Assembly: GCA_030278955.1 (NCBI GenBank)
Contig: JAOANR010000004.1
Location: 62,773,516 to 62,837,515 of the forward strand
Reading direction: 5' to 3'
Length of the DNA stretch: 64,000 nucleotides
DNA from: Hygrophila difformis
Taxonomy: Eukaryota; Streptophyta; Magnoliopsida; Lamiales; Acanthaceae
Both the position numbers and the translations under genes were made by a program. Numbering within the stretch: position 1 is the first letter of the stretch; each line of letters opens with the position of its first letter. This document shows positions 24,955 to 36,020 of the stretch, piece after piece. Below the pieces are notes generated by a model that was given only the letters and a program-made list of their open reading frames with translations, had not been told where the DNA came from and ran no database searches.

Positions 24955-26582
24955 GACTAGCAACCATTCTGTTTTGTGTTATTTACCATGCTGTCCGGAC
25001 TAGAAACCATTCTGTTTTTTTGTTTTTTTTTTGTCATGCTTGGACAAACAAAAGGTCAAGCTAAAGTCGAGGTTGGACAAATAAAAAGTTAAGCATCAGT
25101 TTAACATAGATAGATCTCTTTAAGTACTCTTACCAACCAACAAACATATTTCCAGAGAAAATCTTCAAATACAAGATGATTTTTGCTTTATCAAATCACA
25201 GCAACAATACCTCATCATTGAGAGCAGAAAATATTGCAGTTAACAATCTGCTTGTGCCAGAAAATCATCAAATCCTCCACACTCGTGCAGATTAGCAACC
25301 ATTCTGTTTTATGTTAGTTAACATTCTGTTTTGGCTATTATGTCATTCTGTTTTGACTTATTAATCATTATGTGATATGTGATATAACATTCTAATTCAA
25401 ATTACTAAATATTAAGCTTCGTATGCCTCATCAGGTGTTGTGAATGACGCATTCATCCAGTCATAATCGAGAGACATCCACTCACTGCATATTTAAAAAA
25501 TGTAAAGAATGTTACACAGTGTTTAATAATTTTAGACAGAATATCATTTCATTTTAGACAGAATAGCATTACATTTCATACAGAATGTCAATACATTTCA
25601 TACAGAATCTTGTGGCACAAACAATATAACAGAATCGTGGAAACTTAGGAACAGAATGTTGTGTGTTTTTAAACAGAATGTACTCTTTCAAAAATATACA
25701 AGTGAAGAATCTTACAGATCTGTAATTCTTTTACCCTACACCGGGAACCTAACCGGCGGTGGAGCATGAAATACTTTAGTGACTATAATGTATTGTCTAA
25801 TAATACAAGTGGAAAGAGCTATAATTTATTATCTAGGATTCAACACTCGATTACAGAAGAAATGGAAGGCCTGGCAATCTAGGATTGCAACAGCAGAAAT
25901 GGAAGGCCTGGCAGCTGGCCTGGAGTTTGCCTTCAGCCGGAAAGTGAGCAGAGTGACCGTTTATTCTGACTCCACAGACACCATAGCAGCAATCCTTCAC
26001 AACAATGGCTTTCACCCGCTGGACCCTCTTATCCGTAGGATCCGTGAGCTCAGAGATAGCTTTGATAGCTGCCACATATTCCATATCCCTCGGGAAGGTA
26101 ATAGGGTGGCGGACCAGTTGGCACGGCATGGCGCCTCGGAGGAGGATTTCTTCACCACTTGGGCCTTCCCGCCCGACCTTGTGAGTGGGGGCTTGGCGCG
26201 GGATGCTTCCGGCGTGGGTCACCCTAGGAGTCGGTAGGTGATGTGCCCCTTTTGTTTACTGTCGCGGTTTTTCTTTTTCCTTTGTAATTTTTATCTTTGT
26301 TTCCCGGCTTCGGCTTATCCAAAAAAAAAAAAAAACACTCGATTACAGAAGAAAAAAAAAACTCTGCGTATTCGGCTTGAAACAATGATAACAAATTTTG
26401 CATATTCAGAAAGCAAGAAAGAAGGTGGTGATAAGCCCGATCAATTTTTATTATCTAAATTCACAGAGAGATAGGAAAAGACTGAATTATCCCCACCTTT
26501 AATCTACACCATTAGATCAAAATTTTATCCAAAGGCTCATAATAACCCCAGTATATACTACCCAGCATATGATCCAAACCGG
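24955..26582. repeat. Tandem unit 1 (1628 bp)
   Basis: It starts GACTAGCAACCATTCTG and ends at the right-terminus sequence ATGATCCAAACCGG. It is the most divergent unit in the middle spacer (GACATCCACTC; AAAATGTAAAG; CTGTAATTC), differing from all others there. Confidence 0.9.
25863..26333 (+). pseudogene. 5'-truncated LINE tail, copy 1 (RNase H domain)
   Basis: About 470 bp of a plant L1-type LINE ends in poly-A near 26321-26333. AACACTCGATTACAGAAGAA flanks it on both sides (25842-25861 and 26334-26353) as target duplication. The frame, stopping at 26235-26237, encodes the C-terminal RNase H: AEMEGLAAGLEFAF with the catalytic Glu, TVYSDSTDTI with an Asp, and IPREGNRVADQLARHG with the final Asp, then FFTTWAFPP. 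The first catalytic Asp strand is missing. No reverse transcriptase is present, so it cannot move by itself. The frame continues upstream into host-type sequence to 25779, giving a fortuitous 152-codon ORF. Confidence 0.92.
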
Positions 26583-28210
26583 GACTAGCAACCATTCTGT
26601 TTTGTGTTATTTACCATGCTGTCCGGACTAGAAACCATTCTGTTTTTTTTTTTTTTTGTCATGCTTGGACAAACAAAAGGTCAAGCTAAAGTCGAGGTTG
26701 GACAAATAAAAAGTTAAGCATCAGTTTAACATAGATAGATCTCTTTAAGTACTCTTACCAACCAACAAACATATTTCCAGAGAAAATCTTCAAATACAAG
26801 ATGATTTTTGCTTTATCAAATCACAGCAACAATACCTCATCATTGAGAGCAGAAAATATTGCAGTTAACAATCTGCTTGTGCCAGAAAATCATCAAATCC
26901 TCCACACTCGTGCAGATTAGCAACCATTCTGTTTTATGTTAGTTAACATTCTGTTTTGGCTATTATGTCATTCTGTTTTGACTTATTAATCATTATGTGA
27001 TATGTGATATAACATTCTAATTCAAATTACTAAATATTAAGCTTCGTATGCCTCATCAGGTGTTGTGAATGACGCATTCATCCAGTCATAATCGAGAGAC
27101 ATAGTCCACTCACTGCATATTTAAAAAACGTAAAGAATGTTACACAGTGTTTAATAATTTTAGACAGAATATCATTACATTTTAGACAGAATAGCATTAC
27201 ATTTCATACAGAATGTCAATACATTTCATACAGAATCTTGTGGCACAAACAATATAACAGAATCGTGGAAACTTAGGAACAGAATGTTGTGTGTTTTTAA
27301 ACAGAATGTACTCTTTCAAAAATATACAAGTGAAGAATCTTACAGATCTGTGATTCTTTTACCCTACACCGGGAACCTAACCGGCGGTGGAGCATGAAAT
27401 ACTTTAGTGACTATAATGTATTGTCTAATAATACAAGTGGAAAGAGCTATAATTTATTATCTAGGATTCAACACTCGATTACAGAAGAAATGGAAGGCCT
27501 GGCAATCTAGGATTGCAACAGCAGAAATGGAAGGCCTGGCAGCTGGCCTGGAGTTTGCCTTCAGCCGGAAAGTGAGCAGAGTGACCGTTTATTCTGACTC
27601 CACAGACACCATAGCAGCAATCCTTCACAACAATGGCTTTCACCCGCTGGACCCTCTTATCCGTAGGATCCGTGAGCTCAGAGATAGCTTTGATAGCTGC
27701 CACATATTCCATATCCCTCGGGAAGGTAATAGGGTGGCGGACCAGTTGGCACGGCATGGCGCCTCGGAGGAGGATTTCTTCACCACTTGGGCCTTCCCGC
27801 CCGACCTTGTGAGTGGGGGCTTGGCGCGGGATGCTTCCGGCGTGGGTCACCCTAGGAGTCGGTAGGTGATGTGCCCCTTTTGTTTACTGTCGCGGTTTTT
27901 CTTTTTCCTTTGTAATTTTTATCTTTGTTTCCCGGCTTCGGCTTATCCAAAAAAAAAAAAAAACACTCGATTACAGAAGAAAAAAAAAACTCTGCGTATT
28001 CGGCTTGAAACAATGATAACAAATTTTGCATATTCAGAAAGCAAGAAAGAAGGTGGTGATAAGCCCGATCAATTTTTATTATCTAAATTCACAGAGAGAT
28101 AGGAAAAGACTGAATTATCCCCACCTTTAATCTACACCATTAGATCAAAATTTTATCCAAAGGCTCATAATAACCCCAGTATATACTACCCAGCATATGA
28201 TCCAAACCGG
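26583..28210. repeat. Tandem unit 2 (1628 bp)
   Basis: It is near-identical to unit 1. Private marker GACATAGTCCACTC; shares ACACAGTGTTT with unit 1 and CTACACCATTAG with units 1 and 3. Confidence 0.9.
27491..27961 (+). pseudogene. 5'-truncated LINE tail, copy 2
   Basis: The same insertion as copy 1, carried along by tandem duplication. The RNase H frame is identical to copy 1 (stop at 27863-27865). The flanking target duplicates are the same. Confidence 0.92.
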
Positions 28211-29837
28211 GACTAGCAACCATTCTGTTTTGTGTTATTTACCATGCTGTCCGGACTAGAAACCATTCTGTTTTTTTTTTTTTTTGTCATGCTTGGACAA
28301 ACAAAAGGTCAAGCTAAAGTCGAGGTTGGACAAATAAAAAGTTAAGCATCAGTTTAACATAGATAGATCTCTTTAAGTACTCTTACCAACCAACAAACAT
28401 ATTTCCAGAGAAAATCTTCAAATACAAGATGATTTTTGCTTTATCAAATCACAGCAACAATACCTCATCATTGAGAGCAGAAAATATTGCAGTTAACAAT
28501 CTGCTTGTGCCAGAAAATCATCAAATCCTCCACACTCGTGCAGATTAGCAACCATTCTGTTTTATGTTAGTTAACATTCTGTTTTGGCTATTATGTCATT
28601 CTGTTTTGACTTATTAATCATTATGTGATATGTGATATAACATTCTAATTCAAATTACTAAATATTAAGCTTCGTATGCCTCATCAGGTGTTGTGAATGA
28701 CGCATTCATCCAGTCATAATCGAGAGACATAGTTCCACTCACTGCATATTTAAAAAACGTAAAGAATGTTACACAATGTTTAATAATTTTAGACAGAATA
28801 TCATTACATTTTAGACAGAATAGCATTACATTTCATACAGAATGTCAATACATTTCATACAGAATCTTGTGGCACAAACAATATAACAGAATCGTGGAAA
28901 CTTAGGAACAGAATGTTGTGTGTTTTTAAACAGAATGTACTCTTTCAAAAATATACAAGTGAAGAATCTTACAGATCTGTGATTCTTTTACCCTACACCG
29001 GGAACCTAACCGGCGGTGGAGCATGAAATACTTTAGTGACTATAATGTATTGTCTAATAATACAAGTGGAAAGAGCTATAATTTATTATCTAGGATTCAA
29101 CACTCGATTACAGAAGAAATGGAAGGCCTGGCAATCTAGGATTGCAACAGCAGAAATGGAAGGCCTGGCAGCTGGCCTGGAGTTTGCCTTCAGCCGGAAA
29201 GTGAGCAGAGTGACCGTTTATTCTGACTCCACAGACACCATAGCAGCAATCCTTCACAACAATGGCTTTCACCCGCTGGACCCTCTTATCCGTAGGATCC
29301 GTGAGCTCAGAGATAGCTTTGATAGCTGCCACATATTCCATATCCCTCGGGAAGGTAATAGGGTGGCGGACCAGTTGGCACGGCATGGCGCCTCGGAGGA
29401 GGATTTCTTCACCACTTGGGCCTTCCCGCCCGACCTTGTGAGTGGGGGCTTGGCGCGGGATGCTTCCGGCGTGGGTCACCCTAGGTGTCGGTAGGTGATG
29501 TGCCCCTTTTGTTTACTGTCGCGGTTTTTCTTTTTCCTTTGTAATTTTTATCTTTGTTTCCCGGCTTCGGCTTATCCAAAAAAAAAAAAAACACTCGATT
29601 ACAGAAGAAAAAAAAAACTCTGCGTATTCGGCTTGAAACAATGATAACAAATTTTGCATATTCAGAAAGCAAGAAAGAAGGTGGTGATAAGCCCGATCAA
29701 TTTTTATTATCTAAATTCACAGAGAGATAGGAAAAGACTGAATTATCCCCACCTTTAATCTACACCATTAGATCAAATTTTATCCAAAGGCTCATAATAA
29801 CCCCAGTATATACTACCCAGCATATGATCCAAACCGG
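28211..29837. repeat. Tandem unit 3 (1627 bp)
   Basis: It shares GACATAGTTCCACTC and ACACAATGTTT with units 4-6, but CTACACCATTAG with units 1-2. One base is missing from the AAAATTTTATCC segment. Confidence 0.9.
29120..29589 (+). pseudogene. 5'-truncated LINE tail, copy 3
   Basis: Same insertion. It has one coding change near the C-terminus (GHPRCR where the others have GHPRSR) and a poly-A one base shorter. The stop is at 29492-29494. Confidence 0.92.
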
Positions 29838-31472
29838 GACTAGCAACCATTCTGTTTTGTGTTATTTACCATGCTGTCCGGACTAGAAACCATTCTGTTT
29901 TTTTTTTTTTTTTTTTTTTGTCATGCTTGGACAAACAAAAGGTCAAGCTAAAGTCGAGGTTGGACAAATAAAAAGTTAAGCATCAGTTTAACATAGATAG
30001 ATCTCTTTAAGTACTCTTACCAACCAACAAACATATTTCCAGAGAAAATCTTCAAATACAAGATGATTTTTGCTTTATCAAATCACAGCAACAATACCTC
30101 ATCATTGAGAGCAGAAAATATTGCAGTTAACAATCTGCTTGTGCCAGAAAATCATCAAATCCTCCACACTCGTGCAGATTAGCAACCATTCTGTTTTATG
30201 TTAGTTAACATTCTGTTTTGGCTATTATGTCATTCTGTTTTGACTTATTAATCATTATGTGATATGTGATATAACATTCTAATTCAAATTACTAAATATT
30301 AAGCTTCGTATGCCTCATCAGGTGTTGTGAATGACGCATTCATCCAGTCATAATCGAGAGACATAGTTCCACTCACTGCATATTTAAAAAACGTAAAGAA
30401 TGTTACACAATGTTTAATAATTTTAGACAAAATATCATTACATTTTAGACAGAATAGCATTACATTTCATACAGAATGTCAATACATTTCATACAGAATC
30501 TTGTGGCACAAACAATATAACAGAATCGTGGAAACTTAGGAACAGAATGTTGTGTGTTTTTAAACAGAATGTACTCTTTCAAAAATATACAAGTGAAGAA
30601 TCTTACAGATCTGTGATTCTTTTACCCTACACCGGGAACCTAACCGGCGGTGGAGCATGAAATACTTTAGTGACTATAATGTATTGTCTAATAATACAAG
30701 TGGAAAGAGCTATAATTTATTATCTAGGATTCAACACTCGATTACAGAAGAAATGGAAGGCCTGGCAATCTAGGATTGCAACAGCAGAAATGGAAGGCCT
30801 GGCAGCTGGCCTGGAGTTTGCCTTCAGCCGGAAAGTGAGCAGAGTGACCGTTTATTCTGACTCCACAGACACCATAGCAGCAATCCTTCACAACAATGGC
30901 TTTCACCCGCTGGACCCTCTTATCCGTAGGATCCGTGAGCTCAGAGATAGCTTTGATAGCTGCCACATATTCCATATCCCTCGGGAAGGTAATAGGGTGG
31001 CGGACCAGTTGGCACGGCATGGCGCCTCGGAGGAGGATTTCTTCACCACTTGGGCCTTCCCGCCCGACCTTGTGAGTGGGGGCTTGGCGCGGGATGCTTC
31101 CGGCGTGGGTCACCCTAGGAGTCGGTAGGTGATGTGCCCCTTTTGTTTACTGTCGCGGTTTTTCTTTTTCCTTTGTAATTTTTATCTTTGTTTCCCGGCT
31201 TCGGCTTATCCAAAAAAAAAAAAAACACTCGATTACAGAAGAAAAAAAAAACTCTGCGTATTCGGCTTGAAACAATGATAACAAATTTTGCATATTCAGA
31301 AAGCAAGAAAGAAGGTGGTGATAAGCCCGATCAATTTTTATTATCTAAATTCACAGAGAGATAGGAAAAGACTGAATTATCCCCACCTTTAATCTACATC
31401 GTTAGATCAAAATTTTATCCAAAGGCTCATAATAACCCCAGTATATACTACCCAGCATATGATCCAAACCGG
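29838..31472. repeat. Tandem unit 4 (1635 bp)
   Basis: It has a longer T run near 29898-29919 and the end marker CTACATCGTTAG shared with unit 5. A private change reads TTAGACAAAATATC where the others read TTAGACAGAATATC. Confidence 0.9.
30754..31223 (+). pseudogene. 5'-truncated LINE tail, copy 4
   Basis: Same insertion, with the RNase H frame identical to copies 1 and 2. The stop is at 31126-31128. Confidence 0.92.
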
Positions 31473-33108
31473 GACTAGCAACCATTCTATTTTGTGTTAT
31501 TTACCATGCTGTCCGGACTAGAAACCATTCTGTTTTTTTGTTTTTTTTTTTTTTTGTCATGCTTGGACAAACAAAAGGTCAAGCTAAAGTCGAGGTTGGA
31601 CAAATAAAAAGTTAAGCATCAGTTTAACATAGATAGATCTCTTTAAGTACTCTTACCAACCAACAAACATATTTCCAGATAAAATCTTCAAATACAAGAT
31701 GATTTTTGCTTTATCAAATCACAGCAACAATACCTCATCATTGAGAGCAGAAAATATTGCAGTTAACAATCTGCTTGTGCCAGAAAATCATCAAATCCTC
31801 CACACTCGTGCAGATTAGCAACCATTCTGTTTTATGTTAGTTAACATTCTGTTTTGGCTATTATGTCATTCTGTTTTGACTTATTAATCATTATGTGATA
31901 TGTGATATAACATTCTAATTCAAATTACTAAATATTAAGCTTCGTATGCCTCATCAGGTGTTGTGAATGACGCATTCATCCAGTCATAATCGAGAGACAT
32001 AGTTCCACTCACTGCATATTTAAAAAACGTAAAGAATGTTACACAATGTTTAATAATTTTAGACAGAATATCATTACATTTTAGACAGAATAGCATTACA
32101 TTTCATACAGAATGTCAATACATTTCATACAGAATCTTGTGGCACAAACAATATAACAGAATCGTGGAAACTTAGGAACAGAATGTTGTGTGTTTTTAAA
32201 CAGAATGTACTCTTTCAAAAATATACAAGTGAAGAATCTTACAGATCTGTGATTCTTTTACCCTACACCGGGAACCTAACCGGCGGTGGAGCATGAAATA
32301 CTTTAGTGACTATAATGTATTGTCTAATAATACAAGTGGAAAGAGCTATAATTTATTATCTAGGATTCAACACTCGATTACAGAAGAAATGGAAGGCCTG
32401 GCAATCTAGGATTGCAACAGCAGAAATGGAAGGCCTGGCAGCTGGCCTGGAGTTTGCCTTCAGCCGGAAAGTGAGCAGAGTGACCGTTTATTCTGACTCC
32501 ACAGACACCATAGCAGCAATCCTTCACAACAATGGCTTTCACCCGCTGGACCCTCTTATCCGTAGGATCCGTGAGCTCAGAGATAGCTTTGATAGCTGCC
32601 ACATATTCCATATCCCTCGGGAAGGTAATAGGGTGGCGGACCAGTTGGCACGGCATGGCGCCTCGGAGGAGGATTTCTTCACCACTTGGGCCTTCCCGCC
32701 CGACCTTGTGAGTGGGGACTTGGCGCGGGATGCTTCCGGCGTGGGTCACCCTAGGAGTCGGTAGGTGATGTGCCCCTTTTGTTTACTGTCGCGGTTTTTC
32801 TTTTTCCTTTGTAATTTTTATCTTTGTTTCCCGGCTTCGGCTTATCCAAAAAAAAAAAAAACACTCGATTACAGAAGAAGAAAAAAACTCTGCGTATTCG
32901 GCTTGAAACAATGATAACAAATTTTGCATATTCAGAAAGCAAGAAAGAAGGTGGTGATAAGCCCGGTCAATTTTTATTATCTAAATTCACAGAGAGATAG
33001 GAAAAGACTGAATTATCCCCACCTTTAATCTACATCGTTAGATCAAAATTTTATCCAAAGGCTCATAATAACCCCAGTATATACTACCCAGCATATGATC
33101 CAAACCGG
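31473..33108. repeat. Tandem unit 5 (1636 bp)
   Basis: It shares CCATTCTATTTTG at its start and TTTCCAGATAAAATC with unit 6. A private change in the poly-A-flanking segment reads AGAAGAAGAAAAAAAC. Confidence 0.9.
32390..32859 (+). pseudogene. 5'-truncated LINE tail, copy 5
   Basis: Same insertion. One change gives SGDLARD in place of SGGLARD. The stop is at 32762-32764. Confidence 0.92.
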
Positions 33109-34024
33109 GACTAGCAACCATTCTATTTTGTGTTATTTACCATGCTGTCCGGACTAGAAACCATTCTGTTTTTTTGTTTTTTTTTTTTTTGTCATGCTTG
33201 GACAAACAAAAGGTCAAGCTAAAGTCGAGGTTGGACAAATAAAAAGTTAAGCATCAGTTTAACATAGATAGATCTCTTTAAGTACTCTTACCAACCAACA
33301 AACATATTTCCAGATAAAATCTTCAAATACAAGATGATTTTTGCTTTATCAAATCACAGCAACAATACCTCATCATTGAGAGCAGAAAATATTGCAGTTA
33401 ACAATCTGCTTGTGCCAGAAAATCATCAAATCCTCCACACTCGTGCAGATTAGCAACCATTCTGTTTTATGTTAGTTAACATTCTGTTTTGGCTATTATG
33501 TCATTCTGTTTTGACTTATTAATCATTATGTGATATGTGATATAACATTCTAATTCAAATTACTAAATATTAAGCTTCGTATGCCTCATCAGGTGTTGTG
33601 AATGACGCATTCATCCAGTCATAATCGAGAGACATAGTTCCACTCACTGCATATTTAAAAAACGTAAAGAATGTTACACAATGTTTAATAATTTTAGACA
33701 GAATATCATTACATTTTAGATAGAATAGCATTACATTTCATACAGAATGTCAATACATTTCATACAGAATCTTGTGGCACAAACAATATAACAGAATCGT
33801 GGAAACTTAAGAACAGAATGTTGTGTGTTTTTAAACAGAATGTACTCTTTCAAAAATATACAAGTGAAGAATCTTACAGATCTGTGATTCTTTTACCCTA
33901 CACCGGGAACCTAACCGGCGGTAGAGCATGAAATACTTTAGTGACTATAATGTATTGTCTAATAATACAAGTGGAAAGAGCTATAATTTATTATCTAGGA
34001 TTCAACACTCGATTACAGAAGAAA

Positions 34025-34494
34025 TGGAAGGCCTGGCAATCTAGGATTGCAACAGCAGAAATGGAAGGCCTGGCAGCTGGCCTGGAGTTTGCCTTCAGCC
34101 GGAAAGTGAGCAGAGTGACCGTTTATTCTGACTCCACAGACACCATAGCAGCAATCCTTCACAACAATGGCTTTCACCCGCTGGACCCTCTTATCCGTAG
34201 GATCCGTGAGCTCAGAGATAGCTTTGATAGCTGCCACATATTCCATATCCCTCGGGAAGGTAATATGGTGGCGGACCAGTTGGCACGGCATGGCGCCTCG
34301 GAGGAGGATTTCTTCACCACTTGGGCCTTCCCGCCCGACCTTGTGAGTGGGGGCTTGGCGCGGGATGCTTCCGGCGTGGGTCACCCTAGGAGTCGGTAGG
34401 TGATGTGCCCCTTTTGTTTACTGTCGCGGTTTTTCTTTTTCCTTTGTAATTTTTATCTTTGTTTCCCAGCTTCGGCTTATCCAAAAAAAAAAAA
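34025..34494 (+). pseudogene. 5'-truncated LINE tail, copy 6
   Basis: Same insertion. One change gives REGNMVADQ in place of REGNRVADQ, next to the last catalytic Asp. The stop is at 34397-34399. Confidence 0.92.
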
Positions 34495-34708
34495 AACACT
34501 CGATTACAGAAGAAAAAAAAAACTCTGCGTATTCGGCTTGAAACAATGATAACAAATTTTGCATATTCAGAAAGCAAGAAAGAAGGTGGTGATAAGCCCG
34601 ATCAATTTTTATTATCTAAATTCACAGAGAGATAGAAAAAGACTGAATTATCCCCACCTTTAATCTACACCGTTAGATCAAAATTTTATCCAAAGGCTCA
34701 TAATAACC

Positions 34709-34742
34709 CCAGTATATACTACCCAGCATATGATCCAAACCG
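34709..34742. repeat. Right terminal inverted repeat of the Mutator-like element
   Basis: Read on the minus strand it starts CGGTTTGGATCATATGCTGG, then AGTATATACTGG. The same end recurs at each of the five internal unit junctions (about 26581, 28209, 29836, 31471 and 33107). Confidence 0.8.
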
Positions 34743-34751
34743 GGAGTTAGA

Positions 34752-35620
34752 GGACCACATTTAAAATTGGATTGTAACCCGCCTTGAAATGATGGACATT
34801 GGAGAACATGGGCATTGTAGTCTGCAGAAAAGTATAGCCTCTCAATTTCCATTTCACGAATTCAGGACCCAAAATTCTACCAATTGCACTTAACTGGGGC
34901 AACAATAAATTGTAATGCAGTGTTTGTTTTTACTTATTTATTTATTTATTTATATATTTTTCATTGAAATGTGAATATAACGATTAAGGAACTACGTTAA
35001 TGCATATGCTCCCCGATCAAACTCAAAATTAATTACGCTGATAAAAGAGAATCATAGCTTTGAAGAATCACAGAACAAAATTATTAAATATTCATAACAA
35101 GAATATAATAAAGTATCCAAACATACATTATATAAAAATTTAAAAGAAGCAATCCCCACCAACATTCTTAAATACTGCCTTTATGAACTACTATTATTTT
35201 TTTGTGCACAATAACAAATACTACTAATATTCAATATTGTGTTTGCGATAGCTATAGTACAAGTATAATATAAAATAAAATAAATAGGAGTATGATTCAA
35301 ATTAGATGTCCCTCTCTGTCACCAAAAAAATTAGATGTCCCTCTCCCTCCTCAAAGTGAACAAACTGTTATTAGTAGTACTAGTATTTATTAATTGCTTA
35401 AATAAATTATAAATATGAGTTGGTGGGGGTGGAGAGGATCGGAGTAGCAGCTAGATATTTCAAATGAATAAAACTATTTTTGAGGCTAATATAAAACTCA
35501 CGGAATCACATGCATGTGTAACAATTAATGTGGGGGTCCAACTGTAAATTTGTTGTTGATGAAAATGATAAGTCATATATATGCTTAATTGTCTGTGCAT
35601 ATTTGTATTCTCTCCACTAC

Positions 35621-35662
<42 letters not shown>

Positions 35663-35803
35663 GAAGAAAAAAAGAAAAGGAATGAAATAAAGTGTAATCT
35701 GCATATGGATTTTACATGTGGTTCTCTCTATCCAATCTATCTCAGTCCAACTTTTTTTGAATTAAAAAAAAGAAGCAGCAGCAGCAATTCTTCAACACAA
35801 ATA
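34752..35803. other. Intergenic DNA between the Mutator-like element and a MITE
   Basis: No gene is seen. It includes a (TTTA)n tract near 34931-34953, a (TA)n run near 35625-35658 and a CAG-type microsatellite near 35772-35784. The 111-codon frame at 35528 is low-complexity chance. Confidence 0.6.
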
Positions 35804-36007
35804 CTCCCTCCATCCCATTTGAGAATCTCATTTCTTTTGAACACGGTATCTTATCTTAGATAGAATGAGTTATTGTGTTAAAGTGAAATAAATAGTTGAT
35901 GTGATATTTATTTGAAGGAGTAAAAATTTTCTAAATAAGGAAATATAACAATTATAGTGGGACGGTTCAAAATAGAAAGTAGAACATTTGAAATGAGATG
36001 GAGAGAG
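35804..36007. mobile_element. Stowaway-like MITE
   Basis: It starts CTCCCTCCATCCCATTTGAG and ends ATTTGAAATGAGATGGAGAG, with TA on both sides. It belongs to the family of 22226-22417 (shared GAATGAGTTATTG and AATAGTTGATGTGATATTTA). The LINE at 36021 inserted right at its 3' edge. Confidence 0.85.
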
Positions 36008-36020
36008 TAGTAAATTAATT

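Larger units (their letters stand above)
24392..34742. mobile_element. Mutator-like element with a six-unit internal tandem array
   Basis: A 9-bp target duplication GGAGTTAGA (24383-24391 and 34743-34751) flanks the element exactly, which is the Mutator superfamily length. The ends form diverged inverted repeats: the outer 20 bases match at 14 positions, including ATGCTGG, followed by a shared AGTATATACTGG. Similarity fades over roughly 100 bp. No transposase is visible, so it is non-autonomous. The interior is six tandem units of 1627-1636 bp starting at 24955. Each unit carries inverted arrays of CATTCTGT and ACAGAATG and a LINE tail. Each unit ends with the element's right terminus. One unit-length element with a LINE insertion probably existed first and was then amplified. 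Confidence 0.85.
33109..34743. repeat. Tandem unit 6 (1635 bp)
   Basis: It carries the unit 5 markers plus private changes (TTTTAGATAGAATAG, GGCGGTAGAGCATG, TTTCCCAGCTTCGG). Its end is the true right end of the element, next to the target duplicate. Confidence 0.9.

Noticed and set aside
25851..26222. 123-codon minus-strand frame opposite each LINE RNase H copy
   Set aside because: It is the antisense shadow of the RNase H frame. It is repeated only because the unit is repeated, and has no family motif.
25779..34399. Six RNase H ORFs as a functional gene family
   Set aside because: They lack the first catalytic strand of RNase H, their starts lie in non-LINE DNA, and they are passengers of the tandem duplication.
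24955..34743. CRISPR-like or satellite interpretation of the regular repeats
   Set aside because: Units are 1.63 kb with transposon ends and a LINE inside, flanked by a 9-bp target duplication in plant DNA. They are neither a CRISPR array nor a classical satellite.
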